6,231 nt of DNA, from assembly GCA_036502165.1 (NCBI GenBank), contig DASXZC010000582.1:1-6231 (forward strand). Reading direction: 5' to 3'. The position numbers were made by a program, and so were the translations under genes. This stretch comes from F-183 sp036502165. Its GTDB lineage: Bacteria; Acidobacteriota; Terriglobia; Bryobacterales; Bryobacteraceae. Of the stretch, positions 1 through 6,052 are shown piece after piece. Every line of letters begins with the position of its first letter. Positions within the stretch are counted from its first letter, which is position 1. The notes below the pieces were generated by a model. The model was not told where the DNA came from and did no database searches. It saw only the letters and a list, made by a program, of their open reading frames with translations.

Positions 1-1
1 G

Positions 2-391
2 CGCGGCAATTTCGTCGAAACGATGTTGCGCCTCGCCCGCTCCGGCAATCCGATTCAAGTCGTTGAGGACTACGTGGCGAGTCCGACGTACGCCCCGGCC
101 TTGGCTGCCCGCACGTGCGATCTTGTGGAACGCGGCCAAACCGGCGTCTTCCACATCGGCGGAGGCACCGCGATTTCCTGGTTCGATTTTGCAAAGTCCA
201 TCTTCGCCGCCGCCGGAGTCACGCCTCGCCTGCAGGCATCGAACGAACGTTCTTATCGCACGCCCGCACGCCGCCCCAAGTACTCAGTGCTATCGAACGC
301 CAAGATGGAATCGACCGGAGTCTCTCCGATGCCGTCGATCGACGCGGCCGTGGCCGAGTACATGGCCCGATCCGCAAGCGATCGAGCGTAA
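2..391 (+). CDS. rmlD: dTDP-4-dehydrorhamnose reductase (RmlD family), C-terminal part, cut by window start
   Basis: The reading frame is already open at base 2 and runs to a TAA at 389-391, so about 129 C-terminal residues are visible and the true start lies outside the window. The Met at base 23 is internal: the preceding residues RGNFVET continue the fold. Family-like landmarks are a VVEDYVASPTYAPALA segment (RmlD proteins have a VV-D-x-x-x-SPTY-x-x-x-LA stretch here), then GVFHIGGGTAISWFDFAKSIF (the 'G-x-x-SW-x-x-FA' element), and near the end RTPARRPKYSVLSNAKM, the substrate-side RP-x-x-S-x-L segment. RmlD enzymes use NADPH to make dTDP-L-rhamnose for cell-surface polysaccharide. The Rossmann domain and catalytic YxxxK lie upstream and cannot be checked, so another sugar-nucleotide reductase of the extended SDR family is possible. 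It is the only plus-strand gene and converges on the UppS-like gene. Confidence 0.75.
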   Translation, partial: RGNFVETMLRLARSGNPIQVVEDYVASPTYAPALAARTCDLVERGQTGVFHIGGGTAISWFDFAKSIFAAAGVTPRLQASNERSYRTPARRPKYSVLSNAKMESTGVSPMPSIDAAVAEYMARSASDRA

Positions 392-395
392 GAAT

Positions 396-1064
396 TTAAG
401 CCGCGCCCAACGCTCCGAACCGCCTGCTCCTCAAATGAAATACCTCGAGCGCCGCTTCCAAGTCGCGCGCCTCGAACTCCGGCCAGTGCCGATCAGTGAA
501 GTACATCTCCGCATACGCGCACTCCCACAATAGAAAATCACTGAGCCGCTGCTCCCCGCTTGTGCGGATCACGAAGTCCACATCCGGCCCGAGCATCTCC
601 GATAAGCTCGCCCGCGTATGCCTCACCCGCGCATTCACCGCCTCGAGGATCGCGTCCCTCGACGAGTAATCGATCGCCAACCGCAGATGCAGATTCCTCC
701 CGCGCGCCGTCTCCGACTCCATCGAATCGATCAAAGGCAGCAACCGCTCAGGCAGCCGGTCGCGCCGCCCGATCAGCGACACGCGGATTCCCTCCTCCAC
801 ACAACGCCGGACCTCGCGCTTCAAATAAGTTCCGAAAAGGCTCATCAGCCCTTTCACCTCCTGCTCCGGACGCCGCCAGTTGTCCGCTGAAAAGGCGTAA
901 ACCGTCAGCGTTCCCACGCCGAGTTTCGGCGCGGCCTCGACGACCTTTCGCAGACTTTCGGCTCCGGCCCGATGACCCGCCAGGCGTGGAAGATTCTGGC
1001 GCCGCGCCCAGCGGCCGTTGCCGTCCATAATGATGGCGACATGGAGAGACGTATTGGTAAACAT
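396..1064 (-). CDS. uppS: cis-prenyltransferase / polyprenyl diphosphate synthase (UppS-like paralogue)
   Basis: A 222-residue UppS-family enzyme. These add isopentenyl diphosphate units in cis to an allylic diphosphate, giving the lipid carrier for peptidoglycan and surface glycans; they act at the cytoplasmic face of the membrane. Visible motifs are IIMDGNGRWA with the catalytic Asp at residue 14, LAGHRAG with His31, AFSADNWRRP at 57-66, and IRTSGEQRLSDFLLWECAYAEMYF at 166-189 with the diphosphate-binding Arg167/Arg173 and metal-binding Glu186. The frame is open 13 codons further, to 1103, but ATG at 1064 is preferred: it has an AAGGAG ribosome site six bases upstream and places the family's N-terminal strand correctly. 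Unusual points are SADNW where canonical UppS usually has S-x-ENW, IDYSSRD where the family usually has NYGGR, and a shorter chain than the roughly 250 residues of E. coli UppS. The usual partners cdsA and frr are not next to it. I read it as a second, non-housekeeping paralogue; its product chain length is unknown. Confidence 0.9.
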   Translation of the reverse strand: MFTNTSLHVAIIMDGNGRWARRQNLPRLAGHRAGAESLRKVVEAAPKLGVGTLTVYAFSADNWRRPEQEVKGLMSLFGTYLKREVRRCVEEGIRVSLIGRRDRLPERLLPLIDSMESETARGRNLHLRLAIDYSSRDAILEAVNARVRHTRASLSEMLGPDVDFVIRTSGEQRLSDFLLWECAYAEMYFTDRHWPEFEARDLEAALEVFHLRSRRFGALGAA

Positions 1065-1070
1065 GAAACA

Positions 1071-1076
1071 CTCCTT
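1071..1076 (-). promoter_or_regulatory. ribosome binding site of the UppS-like gene
   Basis: On the minus strand AAGGAG lies six bases before the ATG at 1064. This near-perfect Shine-Dalgarno sequence decides in favour of that start over the in-frame ATG at 1103. Confidence 0.85.
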
Positions 1077-1114
1077 GGACGTATGAATTACTTGGCAATA
1101 CAAAGCTAAGGACC

Positions 1115-1142
1115 AAAAGAAAGACTCGCACGAGGCGAGTCT
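1115..1142 (-). terminator. rho-independent terminator after the winged-helix regulator
   Basis: AGACTCGC (1122-1129) and GCGAGTCT (1135-1142) form a perfect 8-bp stem around a 5-base loop. Read on the minus strand the stem is followed at once by TTCTTTT (1121-1115). It begins 14 bases beyond the regulator's stop codon, so it most likely ends the membrane-protein/regulator transcript. On the plus strand no T-run directly follows the stem, so it acts in one direction. It also sits 58 bases before the UppS-like start, where it could limit read-through into that gene. Confidence 0.65.
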
Positions 1143-1156
1143 CTTACGAAAATATT

Positions 1157-1570
1157 TTATTGCGGATGGTGGACGCGCATCGACTGAATCAGCGCTTCCA
1201 TATGATCGATGTACTTGGTCAGCGCGCGGCTGCCCTCTTCGGTGAGACGGTATTCCGTCTTCGGCATGCGCCCCTCGAAGCTCTTCGAACAGCGTATGTA
1301 ACCGGCCTCTTCAAGCTTTCTCGCGTGGACGCTCAAATTCCCGTCCGTCGTATCGAGCAGCTTCTTGAGGTCGTTGAACGTCAGACTCGGATTCGCCGCC
1401 AAGGCACTGATAATACCCAGGCGTATGCGCTCGTGGATGATGCGGTCGAGATCGGGCAGCGTGGTCTTCGAAACTACCGTCGGACCCGCGCGTTTGATGA
1501 CAGGCGTCTCCTCGGACTTCGCATCCAATGGTGCAGCGGCCGCCGCCGCCGCGGATGACTGTTTAGCCAT
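1157..1570 (-). CDS. winged-helix transcriptional regulator (HTH_34 / ArsR-MarR-like)
   Basis: A 137-residue protein with a C-terminal winged-helix DNA-binding domain. Residues 1-35 are a low-complexity, Ala-rich extension. A helix LDRIIHERIRLGIISALA (41-58) follows, then SLTFNDLKKLLDTTDGNLSVHARKLEEAGYI (62-92), which reads as helix 2, turn and recognition helix. The wing is FEGRMPKTEYRLTEEGSRAL (98-117), ending in a probable dimerisation helix. The R-x-x-I-x-x-x-L plus GNLS-x-H-x-x-x-LE-x-x-GY-x pattern is typical of HTH_34 (PF13601-type) proteins. No ligand-binding domain and no metal-binding cysteine pair are seen. The start is ATG at 1570, with GAGG ten bases upstream. The gene begins 33 bp after the membrane-protein stop and is followed by a terminator, so the two probably share a transcript. 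A likely role is control of its own operon; the inducer is unknown. Confidence 0.85.
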   Translation of the reverse strand: MAKQSSAAAAAAAPLDAKSEETPVIKRAGPTVVSKTTLPDLDRIIHERIRLGIISALAANPSLTFNDLKKLLDTTDGNLSVHARKLEEAGYIRCSKSFEGRMPKTEYRLTEEGSRALTKYIDHMEALIQSMRVHHPQ

Positions 1571-1603
1571 ATCGGGTGATCCTCATTCGATTCCTCTTCT
1601 CAC

Positions 1604-2197
1604 TCAGCCGCCGTATCGCCGCGCGATCAGCAGGCCGAAAACGATGTGCAGGCCTCCAAATCCAGCCGCCAGGCACAAATTGCCCCACGCCGGATGAATG
1701 AAAGCCAAGGCTCCCAGGAGCATGAATCCCGCTCCCATAATCGGCACGATCCGAACGGAAAACGTGCCACCGCTGATGACCGAAGAGCCATAGCAGGTAA
1801 GCCACACACCGGGAAGAATCGAATAGGATCCCGAAAGGTAAGCAAACAAAGTAATCAGTGCGCCGGTAATGATAGCGGGCGTAAAACTCAAAAGGAACTT
1901 TCGAGTTGGAGCACTGAGCAAATCCGTTCGGGCCTGCTTCGACTTCTTCGTCACGGCGTAGGCGCCAATTCCCGCGGCTACGAGCGCTTCGATAAACCAG
2001 ACTCTCATCCACGTATGCGGCGTCGGCTGTAAGTAGGAAACCCATGAAGCCAGCAACGCCGTGATACCCATGACGACTCCGCCCATTCCCGGCACCGCTG
2101 TAAATGCGCCGGACCGCTCCATCGTCTCCCTGATAAATCGGAGGTTGTCGAGGGCGTGGTCCTGCATAGACAGGACGCGATTGGGCTCTGCCGCCAT
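1604..2197 (-). CDS. multi-pass inner-membrane protein of unknown function, paired with the winged-helix regulator
   Basis: I do not recognise a characterised family. The 197-residue protein has a polar N-terminus with MQDHALDNLRFIRETMERSG (11-30) and then about six hydrophobic segments, near residues 36-54, 66-84, 102-121, 127-142, 148-168 and 174-193. A basic loop KKSKQAR (84-90) lies between segments two and three, and the C-terminus is short and basic (RRYGG). There is no signal peptide or enzyme motif. The frame is open to 2254, but those extra 19 codons run over promoter-like and palindromic DNA, so ATG at 2197 is preferred; ATG at 2167 is also possible. Neither has a clear Shine-Dalgarno. 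Similar regulator-next-to-membrane-protein pairs are familiar from acidobacterial genomes, from memory only, and suggest a small membrane sensor or the regulator's target. Its function is not shown by the sequence. Confidence 0.72.
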   Translation of the reverse strand: MAAEPNRVLSMQDHALDNLRFIRETMERSGAFTAVPGMGGVVMGITALLASWVSYLQPTPHTWMRVWFIEALVAAGIGAYAVTKKSKQARTDLLSAPTRKFLLSFTPAIITGALITLFAYLSGSYSILPGVWLTCYGSSVISGGTFSVRIVPIMGAGFMLLGALAFIHPAWGNLCLAAGFGGLHIVFGLLIARRYGG

Positions 2198-2204
2198 GAA
2201 AATC

Positions 2205-2233
2205 AGTGTACTCGTTCTGTTTGTCACTTGCAA
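2205..2233 (-). promoter_or_regulatory. candidate proximal promoter, possibly giving a leaderless transcript
   Basis: On the minus strand TTGCAA (2233-2228) and TACACT (2210-2205) are separated by 17 bases; each matches the sigma-70 consensus at four of six positions. TACACT ends seven bases before the ATG at 2197, so transcription could start at the start codon itself. That would fit the lack of a ribosome site. Confidence 0.35.
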
Positions 2234-2251
2234 GTACTTTATAGTATAGAG
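2226..2251. promoter_or_regulatory. candidate operator: two adjacent palindromes
   Basis: ACTTGCAAGT (2226-2235) is a perfect 10-bp palindrome covering the -35 box of the proximal promoter. Next to it, CTTTATA-G-TATAGAG (2237-2251) is an inverted repeat with one mismatch covering the -10 box of the distal promoter. Dimeric winged-helix proteins bind such sites, so the co-transcribed regulator is the obvious candidate, but nothing in the sequence proves binding. Confidence 0.45.
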
Positions 2252-2272
2252 CACTCAAAGGGCGAGTTTCAA
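2243..2272 (-). promoter_or_regulatory. candidate distal promoter of the membrane-protein/regulator operon
   Basis: On the minus strand TTGAAA (2272-2267) and TATACT (2248-2243) each match the sigma-70 consensus at five of six positions, with an 18-base spacer. The -35 box lies inside the last codons of the radical SAM gene, and the -10 box lies in an imperfect inverted repeat. It would give a leader of roughly 40 bases. Confidence 0.5.
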
Positions 2273-3271
2273 CTGCGGCTCGAGCGCCGGCGCCGGTTTC
2301 TTCCTCTGCACTTCCCTCCTTGCCTCGCCCGAGTCGAGCCCATTCCTCAACCGCGCCCTCTCGACACGAGCCTTGATGACCTCGAGATACGGCCCGCGTA
2401 TGAAATCCGAATTCTGGTATCGCGCGCGGTATCGATTGATCAGATGAGGGACCTCGGCTTCGAGGAACGGCAGGAAAACAGCCCGCGCGCAGGATCGCAA
2501 GAACAGCACGTTGTGCCACACCCACAACGCCCCGGCCTGCGAAGCAGCCTTCACGACCGCGTCGATGCTTTCCTCAGTATCGGTGATCAAAGGCAATATC
2601 GGACTCAGCGAAACTCCCGCATCGATCCCCGCCTTGCGCAACGCCGCAACCGCCGCCATCCGCAATTCCGGCCTTGGAGCGAACGGCTCCGTCCGCCGCG
2701 CGAGCTTCGCATCCATCGTCGTCACGGTCATATTGACGTGGATCAGCGAATGTTCCGCGATCTTCTTGAGCAGTTCGATGTCGCGCTCGACCAGGTCGGA
2801 TTTGGTCGTGATCCACAGCCGCATTCCCGGCATCCGCACGAACTCCTCAAGCATCTTCCGAGAGATCTCATAACGCCGCTCAGCCGGTTGATACGGATCA
2901 GTCGCTGTCCCCAGCGCGATCGTCTCGCCGTACGGCAGCTTCAGCAATTCCGCCCGAAACGCCGCCGGATTCCACTGCTTCGCGAAGATGCGCGTCTCGA
3001 ACAGGCTCCCGTCGCGCAGTTCCATGAACTCGTGCGTATAGCGCGCATAGCAATACTTACACCCGAATTCGCAGCCGCGATACGGATTGATCGTCCAGCG
3101 GAACGGCAATTGTGGATTGGGGCAGCGGCTGATGTAGCTCTTGGCTCCGAGATCCCGATATTCGACGCGACGCTTGCCCTCGAGCAGTTCGCTCTCTGAT
3201 GCCATCCGCGCGATCCCGACCAGCTTCGGAGCCTCGTCAGAACCGTCATCGAACAATCTTGCCGGAGCCAT
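2255..3271 (-). CDS. radical SAM protein, spore photoproduct lyase-like (SplB/COG1533; Rv2578c/PA0069-type)
   Basis: A 338-residue cytosolic radical SAM protein. GCEFGCKYCYARYTHEFMEL carries the CxxxCxxC [4Fe-4S] motif (Cys67, Cys71, Cys74) that reductively cleaves S-adenosylmethionine. Other landmarks are the leading EGKRRVEYRDL (31-41), PFRWTINPYRGC (56-67), GTATDPYQPAERRYEISRKML (121-141), LWITTKSDLVERDIELL (152-168), and SLSPILPLITDTEE (221-234). Together these define the uncharacterised SplB-like group called Rv2578c or PA0069 family. It is related to spore photoproduct lyase, but the substrate is unknown; a nucleic-acid repair role is only suspected. ATG at 3271 is used: TTG at 3274 is also in frame, and a TGA at 3281-3283 closes the frame above it. 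No good Shine-Dalgarno is seen at either. A start at ATG 3203-3205 would remove only a variable N-terminus. It begins 58 bp after the permease stop. Confidence 0.93.
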   Translation of the reverse strand: MAPARLFDDGSDEAPKLVGIARMASESELLEGKRRVEYRDLGAKSYISRCPNPQLPFRWTINPYRGCEFGCKYCYARYTHEFMELRDGSLFETRIFAKQWNPAAFRAELLKLPYGETIALGTATDPYQPAERRYEISRKMLEEFVRMPGMRLWITTKSDLVERDIELLKKIAEHSLIHVNMTVTTMDAKLARRTEPFAPRPELRMAAVAALRKAGIDAGVSLSPILPLITDTEESIDAVVKAASQAGALWVWHNVLFLRSCARAVFLPFLEAEVPHLINRYRARYQNSDFIRGPYLEVIKARVERARLRNGLDSGEARREVQRKKPAPALEPQLKLAL

Positions 3272-3274
3272 CAA

Positions 3275-3296
3275 GGAGAATCACCAACTGTTCTCC
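3275..3296 (-). repeat. inverted repeat just before the radical SAM start codon
   Basis: GGAGAA (3296-3291) and TTCTCC (3280-3275) can pair as a 6-bp stem around a 10-base loop, ending three bases before the ATG. The GGAG in the first arm is the only Shine-Dalgarno-like sequence nearby. Folding would bring it closer to the start or hide it; which of these is not decidable here. Confidence 0.35.
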
Positions 3297-3299
3297 ATA

Positions 3300-3325
3300 T
3301 TCGCCTTTTGTTCGCCTCTTGTCAA
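3300..3325 (-). promoter_or_regulatory. candidate promoter region of the radical SAM gene with an 11-bp-spaced direct repeat
   Basis: A perfect -35 hexamer TTGACA (3325-3320) lies in the 58-bp gap after the permease. No good -10 box follows at 17-18 bases; TATGGA at 20 bases is weak. Downstream of the -35 box, AGGCGAA occurs twice (3317-3311 and 3306-3300), 11 bp apart, which includes GAAC-N7-GAAT (3313-3299). Direct repeats with one-helical-turn spacing can be regulator sites. Confidence 0.3.
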
Positions 3326-3329
3326 GGCC

Positions 3330-6050
3330 TCATTCCTGACGCAAAGCCACCAGCGGATCGATCCGCGCGGCTCTACGCGCTGGAATCCACGCCGCCGCGA
3401 GCGCCGCCGCCAGCAGCACCGCGATCGCCCCGATCATCGTCACCGGATCGCTGCCGCTCAAGCCTTCGAGCGCGGACTCCACGAATCGCGACAGCCCCAA
3501 CGCCGCCGGAACTCCAACCACAATCCCCGCGCCTACCAGCATCAACGTCTCGCGCAAAACCATCCTCACTAACTCGCCCTGACTCGCGCCCAACGCCATC
3601 CGCAATCCGATCTCATTCGCCCTTCGCGAGATCGTGTACGCCATGATTCCGTACAACCCGGTCGCCGCCAGCACCAGCGCGAGCGCTCCAAAGAATCCCG
3701 ACAACTGCGCGATCAACCGCTCGTCCGTGATGCTTTCGTCGATCAATGCCCGCACCGGCTCCAGATTCAGGATCTGCAGGTTCGAATCGAATGCGTGGAC
3801 CTCCTGCCGGAGCGCCGGAATCAGCGCCGTCGCATCCCCACTCGTCCGGACTTCGAGGCTGAACTCATCCACAAATCCCTTCGACTGGAAGAAAGGCACA
3901 TAGAACCGCCTCTCAGTCTTGCCCTTCAGATCCTGCTGCTTCATATCCTTCGAGACGCCCACGATCGTATAGCTCTTCTTACCGCTGAGGATCGGCTTCC
4001 CAACCGGATCATTGTTGCCGAAGTAGAACCGTGCCATCGTCTCATTCAGGATCATGACGTTCGGCGATCCCACGGTGTCGTGTTCATCGAATTCGCGCCC
4101 CGAGATCATCGGAACTCCGACGACATGAAAGTACTGCGGCCCAATGGAATCGAAATTCGCGGTCGTATCTTGCTTGCTGGTCGCATTGAATCCCTCGATC
4201 TTCAACGAATCGGACGTACCGTCGGATCCCGCGAAGATTCCGTTGACCGACACCGCCACCGCCGCCACTCCCGGCAAAGCGCCGAGCCGCTCCATCAGTT
4301 GCCGCGTCATCGTCAGTTGCTTTTCCGGCGCATACCCCGCCGCACCGGGAAGAATGTCCAGCTCGAGCAGATTCGATCGTTGATATCCCACATCGAGCGT
4401 CTGCAGATGAATCAGGCTGCGGATAAACAATCCCGCGCCCATCAACAACAACAGCGACAGCGCCACCTGTCCCGCGACCAGCACCTTACCGAGCTGCCAT
4501 CGTCCACCGCCAGCCAAACTTCGCGCGCTGTCTTTCAACGCCGCCGCCAGTTCAACGCGCGTCGATCGAATCGCGGGAGCCAGTCCAAAGAGGATCCCCG
4601 TCAGCAGCGAGACTCCCAGTGTGAAGGCCAGCATCACCACGTCCGGCTTCACCACAAGGGGAATCGGACTCGGACTGTCGGACGCCAGCCCCAGCAGGAT
4701 CCCACTTCCCGCCCATGCCATCAGCATGCCGGCGATGCCCCCGAGTGACGCCAGCAGGATGCTCTCGGTCAACAACTGCCTGATCAGCCGGAAACGGCTC
4801 GCGCCCACGGCGAGGCGCACGGAGATCTCCTTCTGCCTCGTCGTCGCGCGTGCCAGCAGCAGGTTCGCGACGTTCGCGCACGCGATCAACAGCACCAGTC
4901 CGACGACCGACATGAGGATCAGCAGTGGACGCCGGAAGCGGCTCCGCAAATACGAGAAGCCCGTCCCTCCCCGTTCAACATTCAACACCTGCCCCCGGAT
5001 TTCGCGCACGCGTTCCGCCGACAGCGTCGCGCCGCCTTCAAACTCGAGCACCGTTTGAGTCGCAAGAGCCCTCATCTCGGTTCGCGCCTGTTCGAACGAG
5101 ACGCCCGGCTTCAGGCGCCCCAGCAGGAGCAGCCAGTTCGCACCGCGGTTGTCGAGCCGCCCATCCCCCGGATTCAATTGCGCCTGCATCGACAACGGCA
5201 GCCACACCGCTGTCACGCTTCCCACTACTTCTCCCGTATAACCCGCCGGACCCACGCCGATCACCGTGTAGTCCAACCCGTTGATCTTCATCTTGTGCCC
5301 GACAATCGACGGATCCCGCGCGAAGCGGTTGACCCAATAGTCGTAGCTGATCACCGCAATCGGATTCGCTCCCGGTTTGCGATCGTCACCCGATGCGAAC
5401 ATGCGCCCCCGCGACGGCTCGAGCCCCAGGACTTCGAAATAGTTGTCCGACACCATACGCCCGCGGACTCTCTCGACGCCACCGCCATCGATGCTCGCGT
5501 CGAGCACTCCGCCGCGCCCCGTCGCCAGCAAGCCCGAGAAGACCTGATTCCTCTCGCGCAGCCGCAGATAGAAGGGATAGGACATCACGTCGAGCCGCAC
5601 TCCGCCCGTCGACAATCCGCCAGTCCGCGCGGTGTTGCCCATCGCAACCAACTCATCCGGCCGCGCAACGGGGAGTGATCGCAGCAGCACCGCGTCGATC
5701 AGCGTGAAGATCGCCGTGTTCGCGCCGATCCCGAGCGCCAGCGACAGCACCGCAACGAACGTAAATCCCGGATTGCGCGCAATCATCCGGAATCCATATT
5801 GGATGTCTTTGAACAACAGCTCGAGCATAGGCAGTCCCCTCTGATCACGATATTTCTCTTTATGCAATTGCTCGCCCCCGAACGCCCGCCGTGCCGCGAG
5901 CGCCGCGTCTTCAGGAGTCATCCCCTGGCGCACCTGTTTCTGCGCCTCCATCTCGAGATGAAATTGAACTTCCTCGTCGAGCCGCCCATCGAGCGAACGC
6001 CGCCTGAAGATGCCGAAGAATCGTGAAAGAACTGTGCGGATTGGCGGCAT
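3330..6050 (-). CDS. ADOP-type ABC transporter permease (MacB/FtsX-like, duplicated)
   Basis: A complete 906-residue inner-membrane permease. Residues 1-75 are a cytoplasmic 'permease prefix' domain (RLDEEVQFHLEMEAQKQ, then GMTPEDAALAARRAFGG). Two MacB-like units follow. Unit one has a first membrane helix near 95-117, after DIQYGFRMIARNPGF, a large extracytoplasmic domain (about 125-370), and three helices (about 374-396, 428-452, 468-492). Unit two has a helix near 524-545, a second extracytoplasmic domain (about 550-775), and three helices (about 781-803, 832-855, 870-889). The FtsX cytoplasmic motif occurs in both: RQKEISVRLAVGAS (405-418) and RANEIGLRMALGAS (810-823). The chain ends ARRAARIDPLVALRQE. 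There is no Walker A motif in the protein or nearby ATPase gene, hence 'orphan'. ATG at 6050 is preferred over the ATG at 6113 because AGGA lies six bases upstream and the longer form would overlap the upstream permease. MacB-type proteins transmit force rather than move substrate through a channel; the substrate here is unknown. Confidence 0.95.
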   Translation of the reverse strand: MPPIRTVLSRFFGIFRRRSLDGRLDEEVQFHLEMEAQKQVRQGMTPEDAALAARRAFGGEQLHKEKYRDQRGLPMLELLFKDIQYGFRMIARNPGFTFVAVLSLALGIGANTAIFTLIDAVLLRSLPVARPDELVAMGNTARTGGLSTGGVRLDVMSYPFYLRLRERNQVFSGLLATGRGGVLDASIDGGGVERVRGRMVSDNYFEVLGLEPSRGRMFASGDDRKPGANPIAVISYDYWVNRFARDPSIVGHKMKINGLDYTVIGVGPAGYTGEVVGSVTAVWLPLSMQAQLNPGDGRLDNRGANWLLLLGRLKPGVSFEQARTEMRALATQTVLEFEGGATLSAERVREIRGQVLNVERGGTGFSYLRSRFRRPLLILMSVVGLVLLIACANVANLLLARATTRQKEISVRLAVGASRFRLIRQLLTESILLASLGGIAGMLMAWAGSGILLGLASDSPSPIPLVVKPDVVMLAFTLGVSLLTGILFGLAPAIRSTRVELAAALKDSARSLAGGGRWQLGKVLVAGQVALSLLLLMGAGLFIRSLIHLQTLDVGYQRSNLLELDILPGAAGYAPEKQLTMTRQLMERLGALPGVAAVAVSVNGIFAGSDGTSDSLKIEGFNATSKQDTTANFDSIGPQYFHVVGVPMISGREFDEHDTVGSPNVMILNETMARFYFGNNDPVGKPILSGKKSYTIVGVSKDMKQQDLKGKTERRFYVPFFQSKGFVDEFSLEVRTSGDATALIPALRQEVHAFDSNLQILNLEPVRALIDESITDERLIAQLSGFFGALALVLAATGLYGIMAYTISRRANEIGLRMALGASQGELVRMVLRETLMLVGAGIVVGVPAALGLSRFVESALEGLSGSDPVTMIGAIAVLLAAALAAAWIPARRAARIDPLVALRQE

Positions 6051-6052
6051 CC

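Noticed and set aside
1065..1103. Longer UppS-like form starting at the ATG at 1103
   Set aside because: The extra 13 residues span the AAGGAG ribosome site of the ATG at 1064 and have no counterpart in the family.
1563..2525. Long 320-codon minus-strand open frame overlapping the membrane protein and the end of the radical SAM gene
   Set aside because: The translation is Arg/Gly-rich with no domain and covers parts of two well-supported genes in another frame; it is a high-GC shadow.
2156..3199. 347-codon plus-strand open frame opposite the radical SAM gene
   Set aside because: The composition is dominated by Arg, Gln, His and Pro, as expected from the antisense of a GC-rich gene; the opposite strand encodes a clear radical SAM protein.
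3795..4748. 317-codon plus-strand open frame opposite the permease
   Set aside because: Antisense shadow with Arg/Gln/His-rich low-complexity translation and no motif.
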